From an uncultured Prevotellaceae bacterium (GTDB taxonomy: Bacteria; Bacteroidota; Bacteroidia; Bacteroidales; Muribaculaceae), in contig ONKU01000008.1 of NCBI GenBank assembly GCA_900318535.1, positions 124,001 to 188,000 on the forward strand: DNA of 64,000 nucleotides, read 5' to 3'. Numbering within the stretch: the stretch's first letter is position 1; the number at the start of each line of letters is the position of its first letter. The position numbers were made by a program, and so were the translations under genes. Positions 50,256 to 58,347 of this stretch are shown one piece after another. The notes below the pieces were generated by a model. That model had not been told where the DNA came from and ran no database searches. It worked only from the letters and a program-made list of their open reading frames with translations.

Positions 50256-51047
50256 GTGGACAAGATTATCAGGACATACGACCCGATTACTTTGGATGAA
50301 ATGAGCGGCATCAAGCTGATGAACCGCACCGACACCAAATTTGTCACGACGGTTGACAGATTGATGCTTCTGTTGGCGAAAGCTCGTGACGAGTACCGTG
50401 TTCAAGAGGTTGACGGCAGGCGCATTGCGACATATTATACCGCTTATTTTGACACACCAGACTGCAACATGTACACCGTTCACCAGAACGGGCATGCCGG
50501 GCGCCAGAAGCTGCGCATCCGCTCCTATGTGGACTCGGGTCTCAATTTCCTGGAGGTGAAAACCAAGAACAACCACGGGCGCACCAAGAAGAAACGCATC
50601 GACATGGTGGGCTTTGACCCGATGCATCCCGACCATGGCATCCGTTTCCAGCGCCAGGACGAGCAGTACAAGGTCTATGATGAGTTCCTGCGCAAGCATC
50701 TGCGCTACGATCCCGCCATCATGAGCGAGAAGCTGGAGAACCACTTCAACCGCATCACGCTGGTCAACAAGTCCAAGACCGAGCGCCTGACCATCGACAC
50801 GGGCCTGTGTTTCCACAACTTGCTGACGGGCCGTGATGCTGACCTGACGGGCCTGGCCATCATCGAGTTGAAGCGTGACGGCTTGCAGCCGTCGCCCATC
50901 CTGGAGATGCTGCGCGAGCTGCGCATCAAGCCATGCGGATTCAGCAAGTACTGCATGGGCTCGGCGTTTACCAACCCGTCGTTGAAGCGCAACAACTTCA
51001 AGGAGCGCATGCGCCTGGTGGAACGTTTCCTGTCGCGAATGAACTAA
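50256..51047 (+). CDS. VTC domain polyphosphate polymerase
   Basis: 263 residues from GTG 50256. The VTC tunnel-domain motifs are all in place: PITLDEMSGIKLMNRTDTKF near residues 10-29, YYTAYFDTPDCNMYTVHQNG near 66-85, RQKLRIRSYVDSGLNFLEVK near 90-109, KTKNNHGRTKKKR near 109-121, LTIDTGLCF near 184, and IIELKRDG near 202. In yeast VTC4 this fold makes polyphosphate from ATP inside a tunnel of basic residues. Bacterial members usually pair with a DUF4956 membrane protein, as here. The N-terminal PITLDEM is conserved, so a start farther inside is unlikely. First gene of a probable five- or six-gene operon. Confidence 0.9.
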   Translation: MDKIIRTYDPITLDEMSGIKLMNRTDTKFVTTVDRLMLLLAKARDEYRVQEVDGRRIATYYTAYFDTPDCNMYTVHQNGHAGRQKLRIRSYVDSGLNFLEVKTKNNHGRTKKKRIDMVGFDPMHPDHGIRFQRQDEQYKVYDEFLRKHLRYDPAIMSEKLENHFNRITLVNKSKTERLTIDTGLCFHNLLTGRDADLTGLAIIELKRDGLQPSPILEMLRELRIKPCGFSKYCMGSAFTNPSLKRNNFKERMRLVERFLSRMN

Positions 51048-51095
51048 GTAATAAATAAACACAATCAATATAAGGGCTAAATAATCAAATTTGAG

Positions 51096-51833
51096 ATGAT
51101 ATTATTGCAAGACATAGGTTTAGATAACGGCGCTGAGGTCGTTGAGGAGGCTGTGAGCACTGCCGTCAAGGGCTTCAGGTGGTATGATGCCGCTGGAGTT
51201 ACCGAGATGCTGCTGCGCTTCGGGTTCTTCTTGCTGGTGCTGTTCTTCATCGTCTATCTGTTGTATTACCGCAAGACACATCGCCGCGATTACTTCTTTA
51301 CGCTCGTGTTGCTCAGCGTGAGCATCTTCTTCCTCATCTATCTGCTGGGCAGTGTCAAGGTGAAGATCGGCTTTGCGCTGGGATTGTTTGCCATCTTTGG
51401 CGTGCTGCGGTACCGCACCGAGACGATACCCGTCAGGGAGATGTCCTACATGTTCGGCGTTATCAGTCTGTCGGTCATCAATGCGCTGGCCGACGCGTTG
51501 AGCTTTGCTGAGCTGCTGCTGCCCAATGCGGCGATCGCCTTGCTCATCTGGATGTTCGAGACGTTTGTGCTGCGGCGCAACCTGGCGAGCAAGCTGATTC
51601 TGTATGACCGCATCGAACTGATTTCGCCCGAGCGGCGCGAGGAACTGATTGAGGACCTGCACAAGCGCACGGGCCTGAACATCACCAAGGTGAATGTGGG
51701 CTCGGTCGACTTCCTCAAGGATACGGCCATTCTCAAGATCGAGTATGAGAACGACTGTGAGAACACCAGCCACGTGAATAACACCCTGAAGATTCACCGC
51801 GACGAATGGGAAAATGTAAGGGAAAACAACTAG
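51096..51833 (+). CDS. DUF4956 membrane protein, partner of the VTC polymerase
   Basis: 245 residues with four membrane helices at about residues 45-65, 70-90, 95-115 and 130-155. The family core VKVKIGFALGLFAIFGVLRYRTETIPVREMSY (positions 84-115, key residues Gly, Phe-Gly, Leu-Arg-Tyr-Arg) is plain. A cytoplasmic C-terminal domain follows (RRNLASKLILYDRIELISPE). DUF4956 is regularly found next to VTC-domain genes and may channel or export the polyphosphate; that role is proposed, not proven. It overlaps the DUF2490 start by 28 bases. Confidence 0.9.
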   Translation: MILLQDIGLDNGAEVVEEAVSTAVKGFRWYDAAGVTEMLLRFGFFLLVLFFIVYLLYYRKTHRRDYFFTLVLLSVSIFFLIYLLGSVKVKIGFALGLFAIFGVLRYRTETIPVREMSYMFGVISLSVINALADALSFAELLLPNAAIALLIWMFETFVLRRNLASKLILYDRIELISPERREELIEDLHKRTGLNITKVNVGSVDFLKDTAILKIEYENDCENTSHVNNTLKIHRDEWENVRENN

Positions 51834-52567
51834 TACTCGGCCTGTTGCTGCTGTGTGCCGTAATGCTGCCGTTGCAGTCCCGTGCCGATGACTCGGGACT
51901 CATCGTCAGTGCCGAGGCGTCACACAAGATCAAGAAAGGTCTGAATGTGGATTTCGGTACCGAGTTCCGCTCGCGCAACCACTTCCGCACGGCCGACCGT
52001 GTGAGTTTTGGTGCCAGCATCAGCTACAAGGTGCTGCCGTGGCTCAAGGCTAGCGGCGGCTATGACCTGCTCATCGACAACAATCACGAGAAAATCACCT
52101 ATCAGGACGATGGCGTGAGCTATAACAACTGGCGTCCCAGCTATTGGGGCGTGCGCCACCGCTTCAACGTCACGCTCACGGGCAGCTACAAGGTGCAGCG
52201 CGTGGAGTTTAGCCTGCGCGAGCGCTGGCAATACACCTACCGCCCCAGCAAGATCATCGACAACTTTGACTTTGACGAGGGCGAGTGGGAAGACCATGAG
52301 GTGCGCGGCAAGGGCAAGAACATGCTACGCAGCCGCCTGCAGGTGGAGTGGGACATCCCTAAGTTCAAGTTTGACCCGTATGCCAGCGTGGAGTTCCACA
52401 CCGCACGCGAGCTGGAGAAGACGCGTTTTATCGTCGGCGTGGACCACACCATCAAGAAGACCCACAATTTCAAGCTCTATTACCGTTACCAGAACGTGAA
52501 CGGCAATGGTGACGACGACGAGCCAAACATCCACATGGTGGGCCTGGGTTACACCTATAAATTCTGA
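51806..52567 (+). CDS. DUF2490 outer-membrane protein
   Basis: 253 residues with a signal peptide (VLGLLLLCAVMLPLQSRA). The remainder alternates in amphipathic strands with aromatic girdles (VDFGTEFRSRNHF, WGVRHRFNVTLTGSY, VEFSLRERWQYTYRP, HMVGLGYTYKF) and ends in phenylalanine, as outer-membrane beta-barrels of the DUF2490 family do. The 28-base overlap with the DUF4956 gene ties its translation to the VTC pair. A barrel in the same operon suggests the product of the polymerase, or its partner polymer, crosses or touches the outer membrane; this is inference. Confidence 0.85.
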   Translation: MGKCKGKQLVLGLLLLCAVMLPLQSRADDSGLIVSAEASHKIKKGLNVDFGTEFRSRNHFRTADRVSFGASISYKVLPWLKASGGYDLLIDNNHEKITYQDDGVSYNNWRPSYWGVRHRFNVTLTGSYKVQRVEFSLRERWQYTYRPSKIIDNFDFDEGEWEDHEVRGKGKNMLRSRLQVEWDIPKFKFDPYASVEFHTARELEKTRFIVGVDHTIKKTHNFKLYYRYQNVNGNGDDDEPNIHMVGLGYTYKF

Positions 52568-52572
52568 CCGTT

Positions 52573-53790
52573 ATGAAGAAGGTTTTACGCTATAGCCTGT
52601 TATTGACCGCCTTGACGCTCGTGATGGCATCGTGCCAGAAGGATGACACCGACATGGACGATATCATCGCCGAGTACCAGGTGGAGCCCGTAGAGGTGGA
52701 GCTGGATTTCTCGGCACTGACCGAGGCGCCTGACGTGCCGGTCACCGACGAGAACGATTCGGCCTTCAACGACTATGTGGAGAACAGCCCATGGAACAAA
52801 GTCATCGGCATCGCCTTTGATGGCGAGAATGCCACGGTTAGCGGCAGTGTGCCCGGTGTCATGGTTCGGCAGCAGGGTGCGCACTTGACAATCATGAATA
52901 TATCAGGGCCGGTGAAATTTGTCGTGAGCGGCAAGACCAACAACGGTTCGATCAAGTTCTACGGCGACAAGCGCTTCCAGGTGCTGCTCAGCGGTGCCGA
53001 AATCACCAACCCCAACGGCGCTGCCATCAACAACCAGGGCGGCAAAACGATGTATGTCGTGCTGGATGACGGTACGGTCAACCGTCTGCAGGACGGTGAG
53101 AACTATGTTATGGTCGACGAGGAGGACCAGAAGGCTGCGCTCTTCAGCGAGGGACAAATAGTCTTCAGTGGCCATGGCGAGTTGAGTGTTATTGCCGTGG
53201 GACGCGGCGGCATCCGCAGCGATGACTATATCCGCATCCGCCCGGGCGTGAAGATTCATGTCAACAGTTCGGCGCTTGACGGCCTGCGTGCCAACGACGG
53301 CATCATCGTCGATGGCGGTGTGCTCAATATCGAGACCACCGGTGCCGGTGCCAAGGGCGTGCGCAGCGGCGGTGTGATGACCGTCAACGGCGGCCGCATG
53401 ATTGCATTGTGTGCCGGTGACTCGCGTACCGAGCTGGAAGATGATGGCATGACCGACACTACAGCCTGTGCGGCATTGTATTGCGACAGCCTGCTTACCG
53501 TTAACGGCGGTGTGCTCAAGTTCAAGGCCACGGGCGACGGCGGCAAGGGCCTCAACGGTAAGTGGAATGTGGATATCCGGGGCGGCTCGTTCTTCGCGGT
53601 GGCTACCGGTACCCGCGAGGTCAAGAAACCCAAGGGCGTGAAGCTGGATGGCTCGCTCAACATCAGCGGCGGCTATTTTTACAGCTACAGCAAGCGCAGC
53701 GACCCGGTGGAGACGGGCGGCATGCTGAATGTGGCGCCGGGATATACAACCTATAGCCATGGCCCCAAGGTGGTGACGATAGCCTTTTAG
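52573..53790 (+). CDS. Carbohydrate-binding (Cthe_2159-like) lipoprotein
   Basis: 405 residues. The lipobox LVMASCQ gives a lipidated N-terminus. From about residue 75 the protein has the right-handed beta-helix pattern of Cthe_2159-type carbohydrate-binding domains (DUF4353): ANDGIIVDGGVLNIETTG, GAKGVRSGGVMTVNGGRM, DGGKGLNGKWNVDIRGGSF. The Clostridium thermocellum founder binds cellulose and acidic pectins and is found near CotH or VTC genes. It is 44% or so similar by eye to the next gene along its whole domain, a tandem duplicate. It starts five bases after the DUF2490 stop. Confidence 0.85.
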   Translation: MKKVLRYSLLLTALTLVMASCQKDDTDMDDIIAEYQVEPVEVELDFSALTEAPDVPVTDENDSAFNDYVENSPWNKVIGIAFDGENATVSGSVPGVMVRQQGAHLTIMNISGPVKFVVSGKTNNGSIKFYGDKRFQVLLSGAEITNPNGAAINNQGGKTMYVVLDDGTVNRLQDGENYVMVDEEDQKAALFSEGQIVFSGHGELSVIAVGRGGIRSDDYIRIRPGVKIHVNSSALDGLRANDGIIVDGGVLNIETTGAGAKGVRSGGVMTVNGGRMIALCAGDSRTELEDDGMTDTTACAALYCDSLLTVNGGVLKFKATGDGGKGLNGKWNVDIRGGSFFAVATGTREVKKPKGVKLDGSLNISGGYFYSYSKRSDPVETGGMLNVAPGYTTYSHGPKVVTIAF

Positions 53791-53825
53791 ATGAAGAGAA
53801 TAACAAACGACAACCAAAATAGACT

Positions 53826-55175
53826 ATGAGGAATTTTTTATTGCTTGTTGGTGCGATGATGGCGGTTTTCACTGCTGGCGCTGTCACTGGCGACGTGAAT
53901 GGCGACGCTGAGGTGAACATTGCCGACGTGAATGCGGTGATTGAAATCATCATGAATAACAGTCATGACATGGCAGCCGACGTGAACGGTGACGGTGAAA
54001 TCAACATTGCCGACGTCAATACCATTATCGACATTATCTTGAGCGATGAGCCTGTAGGAGAGATTATTCCCAAGGAAATCGCGCTGGACTACAGTGAACT
54101 GGCAGAGCCTGCCGAGACCATCCCCGAGGATGAGGAGGCACTCGACTATGGCGACTATGTCGAGAACACCACCTGGAGCACGACCATGTACATCAACTTT
54201 GATGGAGACACGGCTACCGTGACCGGTGAAACGACCTCTACCTTTGTCACCGTCGAGGGTGCCCATGTGACCATCACCAGCGCCACCAGGCGTGTGCGCT
54301 ACATCGTCTCGGGCAGCACGTCCAACGGTTCGCTCAAGTTCTACAGCGAGCGCAAGTTCCAGCTGCTGCTCAATGGCGCGGACATCACCAATCCCCATGG
54401 CGCCGCCATCAACAACCAGTGCGGCAAGCCGTTGTATGTGGTACTCAAGGAAGGCACCGTCAACACCCTGCGCGACGGTGAGGTTTACGACATGATTGAA
54501 GGCGAGGACCAGAAGGCGGCACTCTTCAGCGAGGGCCAGATCCTGATCAGCGGCAAGGGCCAACTCAACATCTACAGCACGGGTAAGAGTTGCATCAACT
54601 GCGATGACTATGTGATGGTGCGCCCTGGTACCAAACTGTACTTGAACAGCACTAGTGGCCATGGTATCAAGGCCAAGGACTATATCTATATCAAGGGCGG
54701 AGTCATCAACATGGAAATTGCTGCCGATGGCGCTAAGGGTCTCAACTGTGACAGCCTGATTTACATCGCTGGCGGCCGCACCACCATCATCAACAGCGGC
54801 ACAACCGAGTTTGGGACCGACAGCCTGGGTAATGAGGAAACGACAGGTGCTGCAGGCATGAAGGCCGATTACAACATCACCATGACGGGCGGCACGCTCA
54901 ACATCAAGTGCACTGGCGATGATGCCAAGGGCGTGAACGTGACTGAGCCGTTCCTGTTCACTGGCGGTGAACTCAATGTGGTGCTCACGGGACGCAATGC
55001 GACCATGGATCCCAAGGGCGTGAAGTGTGATACCGACTGCACCATCCGGGGCGGTTCGTTCTACAGCTGTGCCCTCAACGGCAGGGCCATGGACGTTAAT
55101 GGCACCCTGACCGTCGAGCCGGGTTACACCACCTTCAACGACAGTAACTACCATCTGTTCGAGGTGGCCTACTAG
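53826..55175 (+). CDS. Carbohydrate-binding (Cthe_2159-like) protein with dockerin-type repeats
   Basis: 449 residues with a type I signal peptide (MRNFLLLVGAMMAVFTAGA). Two dockerin-like calcium loops come first: GDVNGDAEVNIADVNAVIE (about 19-37) and ADVNGDGEINIADVNTIID (about 49-67). A Cthe_2159-type beta-helix follows from residue 100, parallel to that of the gene before (DYVENTTWSTTMYINFDGD, GAAINNQCGKPLYVVLKEG, EDQKAALFSEGQI). No cohesin partner is seen. The difference between the paralogues, lipid anchor against dockerin module, suggests two ways of placing the same binding domain at the surface. Confidence 0.85.
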   Translation: MRNFLLLVGAMMAVFTAGAVTGDVNGDAEVNIADVNAVIEIIMNNSHDMAADVNGDGEINIADVNTIIDIILSDEPVGEIIPKEIALDYSELAEPAETIPEDEEALDYGDYVENTTWSTTMYINFDGDTATVTGETTSTFVTVEGAHVTITSATRRVRYIVSGSTSNGSLKFYSERKFQLLLNGADITNPHGAAINNQCGKPLYVVLKEGTVNTLRDGEVYDMIEGEDQKAALFSEGQILISGKGQLNIYSTGKSCINCDDYVMVRPGTKLYLNSTSGHGIKAKDYIYIKGGVINMEIAADGAKGLNCDSLIYIAGGRTTIINSGTTEFGTDSLGNEETTGAAGMKADYNITMTGGTLNIKCTGDDAKGVNVTEPFLFTGGELNVVLTGRNATMDPKGVKCDTDCTIRGGSFYSCALNGRAMDVNGTLTVEPGYTTFNDSNYHLFEVAY

Positions 55176-55230
55176 CACCCGCATCTGTGCTAATGCGGTT
55201 ATTCACATTGATTTTATAAATGAAAAGCTC

Positions 55231-57117
55231 ATGAAGAAAATTTTCTTGATTGTGCTGATGGCCGCTTTGGGATTCTCCATGATGCAGGCCCAGCAGAGTT
55301 TCCCGGCAAAGGCCCGTGCTAAACAGGCATCGGCAGTTATTCGCAACACCGGCCAAGTTACACCTGTGCAGATCAAGACCAATCCCAATGATCCCATTCC
55401 CGAGGGTATGGCCCGGGTTACCTTGACCGCAGGCCCAGGCCAAATGCTTGACAACACCGGCTATCAGATGCTGCTTGATGCCGATGCAACGGCCTATGGC
55501 ACAGTTATCCCAGTCAGTGGTCCCCTGAACGAGCGTGGTAATTGCCCGGATTCGGTGTATAATCAGTTTGAGTACAAGATTCCCGAGAATGCCGATGGCA
55601 TGCTCTACACGGGCAACGTGGTGTGGAGCAACGACACCGTCAGCATCCTGATTCCCGCTGGTGTATATGACTATGCCATCACCAACCCAACGCCTGGTGA
55701 TCGTGTCTGGATTGCCAAGTACGGTAACATTGGTGGACGCTATGACAACTTCAACTTCAAGGCCGGCAAGGCTTATACCTTCACCGTATCAATAGATTAT
55801 GAATATAACGTTCATGGTACCTTCCTCGAGGTGAGTGATGCTGAGGTAACCGAAGTTCAACCCGCCGTACCCACCGGATTGGTCGTTGAGACAGGCGCTA
55901 CCTTTGCAAAGATGGAATGGGCCTCCGACCCTAGCGCTCTGAATTGGAACCTGCGCTATCGTCCCTGGGTTGACATGAGTTACAACCCCGTTGAATACGA
56001 TTTTAACTCAAACACCTATCACTTGGAAGAGAACGGCTGGGTTTGCGTTGATGCTGATGGTGATGGTAGAAATTGGCGCCACAGCGGTTGGCATGTGGAA
56101 TCGTACTCATGGGATTTTCAAGACAATAATGTCACTCCCGATAATTATCTGTACAGTCCTGTGGTCCATTTGCACGGCATGCTCAAGTTCACCCATTGGA
56201 ACTGGAACTTAGACGATATTGATTATTATGATCATCTCATGGTCTATGCTCAGGTCGGTGAATATGGAGAGTTGCGTCCCCTGATTGACTCAGACATTGT
56301 GGTTACAGGAAGTGAACCCAAGACCGAAATAATCGACTTGAGCCGGTTCGAAGGTCAATATGGCCGCATTGTCTTCCGCCACTACAACTGCTCAAATCAG
56401 TTTGCCGTGTCTCTGGATGATATCTACATTGGCGATCCCAATCACGTGAATGAACTTGCTGAGTGGACCGATGTCAATGCGTTGACCCAGCCCAGCTACA
56501 TCATCCAGGATCTGAATCCCAACACCAAGTATGAAGTTCAGGTCATGGCCTATAACGATATTTTCCACTCCGACTGGTGCAATATCGTTGACTTCACGAC
56601 TAAGGGGCCGGAGGTTCAGGATTATGAACTTGGTGATGTCAACCATGACTTCGAGACAAACATCGCCGATGTTACCGCTCTTATCGACTACCTGCTGGGT
56701 TCTGGCAGAATCCATGAGGAGCAAGCCGATACCTATGGCGACGATGCAATCAACATCGCTGATGTGACCACCTTGATCGACCACCTGCTGGGTAACGACT
56801 GGCCTTACGTCGAGCCTGTTTACACCGTTATCGGCACCCCCAACCTGTTTGGAAGCGAATGGGACCCCTACGACGAGCAAAACGAAATGACTAAGGGCAG
56901 TGACGGCCGCTATCATCTGAGAACGGGAGGTTATTTCACGGAGGGTACCGAAATCTATTTCAAGGTCGTTCGTAATCACAATTTGAACTGCTCATGGCCT
57001 GAAGAAAATAGGCCCATCAACATTGCCGAGACTGGCGGCTGGGACATTGAAATCATCTTCGATCCCAATGCTTACGGCGATGATATGTTTACCCTCGAGA
57101 TCAACAAGTTGTTCTAG
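55231..57117 (+). CDS. Secreted multidomain adhesin-like protein (DUF2436, choice-of-anchor J, dockerin)
   Basis: 628 residues, signal peptide first (IFLIVLMAALGFSMMQA). DUF2436, best known from gingipains, is at about 58-190 (ARVTLTAGPG...TGYQMLLDADATAYG). An FN3-like segment begins near 210 (VPTGLVVETGATFAKMEW). A cleaved-adhesin/choice-of-anchor-J jelly roll spans about 245-395 (DFNSNTYHLEENGWVCVDAD to FAVSLDDIYIG). A second FN3 piece follows. Two dockerin-like loops lie at 468-530 (GDVNHDFETNIADVTALIDY, and DAINIADVTTLIDHLLG) and a SusE/starch-binding-like domain ends the protein. No sorting tail is obvious. It follows the VTC operon by 55 bases and may belong to it. A 17-bp palindrome follows. 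Confidence 0.75.
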   Translation: MKKIFLIVLMAALGFSMMQAQQSFPAKARAKQASAVIRNTGQVTPVQIKTNPNDPIPEGMARVTLTAGPGQMLDNTGYQMLLDADATAYGTVIPVSGPLNERGNCPDSVYNQFEYKIPENADGMLYTGNVVWSNDTVSILIPAGVYDYAITNPTPGDRVWIAKYGNIGGRYDNFNFKAGKAYTFTVSIDYEYNVHGTFLEVSDAEVTEVQPAVPTGLVVETGATFAKMEWASDPSALNWNLRYRPWVDMSYNPVEYDFNSNTYHLEENGWVCVDADGDGRNWRHSGWHVESYSWDFQDNNVTPDNYLYSPVVHLHGMLKFTHWNWNLDDIDYYDHLMVYAQVGEYGELRPLIDSDIVVTGSEPKTEIIDLSRFEGQYGRIVFRHYNCSNQFAVSLDDIYIGDPNHVNELAEWTDVNALTQPSYIIQDLNPNTKYEVQVMAYNDIFHSDWCNIVDFTTKGPEVQDYELGDVNHDFETNIADVTALIDYLLGSGRIHEEQADTYGDDAINIADVTTLIDHLLGNDWPYVEPVYTVIGTPNLFGSEWDPYDEQNEMTKGSDGRYHLRTGGYFTEGTEIYFKVVRNHNLNCSWPEENRPINIAETGGWDIEIIFDPNAYGDDMFTLEINKLF

Positions 57118-57182
57118 ATTATTAGTGTACGGGGAAACATCGTAGATGTTAGCGGTTCGAAGAACCGATTTCAAATAGTAAG

Positions 57183-57219
57183 ACCAAGCTGCGAACCTCG
57201 GAGAGGTTCGCAGCTTGGT
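57183..57219 (+). terminator. Perfect 17-bp stem-loop downstream of the adhesin gene
   Basis: ACCAAGCTGCGAACCTC, a three-base GGA loop and the exact complement form a very stable hairpin 66 bases past the stop. The T tract is poor (TTCATGAG), so it may be a processing or mobile palindrome as well as a terminator. The rest of 57118-57348 shows no gene. Confidence 0.65.
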
Positions 57220-57348
57220 TCATGAGCAAAATACGGCAAGTGCCTCGAAGAGGAACTTTGTGATTGACAGTCAAATAACAGCTGTGGAAGTTCGTTTCCG
57301 ACGCACTTGCTGCCTCTTCTTATCGCTGTTTGCAACAGCCTCTACGCT

Positions 57349-58053
57349 TTATTCATCAGAGTTGATCCATCTGTCCCACGGGTCAAAAATCTCGTTGGGA
57401 TTGTCGGTGCTGGTGATGTCTTCGTCGGAATAGTAGTTGCGGATGGTGTAGCGGTGCGTCACATGGTAACTGTCATAACAGGACCTGTCGCCGATAATCA
57501 GGAACGTTTCCTCGCTCTGGAGGTCGGTGCCTTGCCAAATCATCATAGTGTAGGTGGTCTCAACTGCCGAACTTGACGTCCTGCGATAAACCACCATGCG
57601 GCTCGGGTCGTAGAAGAAGTCACCGTTGAATATGCTGAAACCGTCATTGGTGGCCCGCGCCCAGCAATTCTCCTCATGGTCCCACATGATCAAGGCACTG
57701 TATTCACGGTTACAGCCCGGCCCGATCAGGATATCGACATTGCCGTCGAAATTGGCGTCAAGGAAATGCACCTCGTTACGCGTGATGGCGTCTTCCTCCC
57801 TGACGGGGAGGCTCTGCATCAGCATCCCTTCGGCAAAAATCTGGATTTTGTCAATCCTATTCTCGTTCTCAAGCAGCTTCACTTCCAGTGTCTCGTGCGT
57901 CGTCGGACAATCGGCCACCGTGAATGTCCCGTACCGGTCGAGTGTCACTGCAGGTACCGCCAGGGGGTTAGACTCTTGCGCCTGGGCTAAAGAAGCCATA
58001 AAAACAAGAGCGACCAACACCACAACATGTCTGAAAAAAACATCTGTTCTCAT
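57349..58053 (-). CDS. Secreted protein of unknown function with FG-GAP-like calcium loop
   Basis: 234 residues with a signal peptide (VVLVALVFMASLAQA). One segment, FLDANFDGNVDILIGPG near residue 98, has the DxNxDGxxD calcium-loop form of FG-GAP/VCBS repeats. The following CNREYSALIMWDHEENC and VVYRRTSSSAVETTYTMMIW are unassigned. No catalytic motif was recognised. A full reverse-strand promoter lies upstream. Part of the signal/N-terminal coding sequence is repeated in degraded form at 58217-58324. Confidence 0.6.
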   Translation of the reverse strand: MRTDVFFRHVVVLVALVFMASLAQAQESNPLAVPAVTLDRYGTFTVADCPTTHETLEVKLLENENRIDKIQIFAEGMLMQSLPVREEDAITRNEVHFLDANFDGNVDILIGPGCNREYSALIMWDHEENCWARATNDGFSIFNGDFFYDPSRMVVYRRTSSSAVETTYTMMIWQGTDLQSEETFLIIGDRSCYDSYHVTHRYTIRNYYSDEDITSTDNPNEIFDPWDRWINSDE

Positions 58054-58083
58054 ATCTCTATGTCAATTATTCCATTTCACAGG

Positions 58084-58115
58084 CAAACTTACTTCTATTT
58101 CATCAAACGGCCAAA
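58084..58115 (-). promoter_or_regulatory. Promoter of the FG-GAP-like protein gene
   Basis: On the reverse strand, TTTG (58112-58115), a 20-base spacer and TAAGTTTG (58084-58091) match the consensus fully. Confidence 0.7.
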
Positions 58116-58151
58116 TCACCACCACAAAATAATCTGATTGAAAAAGATGGT

Positions 58152-58190
58152 GAAAAAACAGAGGCGGCCTCTCGTGATTGAGAAACCGCC
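58152..58190 (-). terminator. Intrinsic terminator, reverse strand
   Basis: GGCGGTTTCTC pairs with GAGAGGCCGCC (two G-T pairs) around a six-base loop, followed by TCTGTTTTTTC. It ends transcription entering from the 58.3-59.3 kb gene and the small remnant frame. Confidence 0.8.
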
Positions 58191-58216
58191 CTTAATGATT
58201 TGTTTGGCGTTGGAGA

Positions 58217-58324
58217 TTACTCCTCGTCGCCGCCTTCGGCCTCGGCCATGGTCGATACTGCCAGGGGATTAGACTCTTGCACCTGGGCAGGAGGATCATG
58301 GACGCGGATGCCTGCTTTAAACAT
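58217..58324 (-). pseudogene. Remnant of a secreted-protein gene (35-codon frame)
   Basis: The reverse strand reads a 35-residue frame containing PPAQVQESNPLAVSTMAEAE. The part AQVQESNPLAV matches AQAQESNPLAV at the signal-peptide cleavage region of the neighbouring gene (57349-58053), and the DNA similarity spans about 40 bases. The ATG falls in a hairpin that follows the gene at 58348, and the frame lacks a signal peptide. It is best explained as the leftover of a duplicated gene, still ahead of a working terminator. Confidence 0.5.
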
Positions 58325-58347
58325 TCGCTAGCGGGCGAATGTCCGCT

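Noticed and set aside
53838-55184. 448-residue reverse frame opposite the dockerin/carbohydrate-binding gene
   Set aside because: Shadow frame. The forward gene has a signal peptide, calcium loops and beta-helix repeats.
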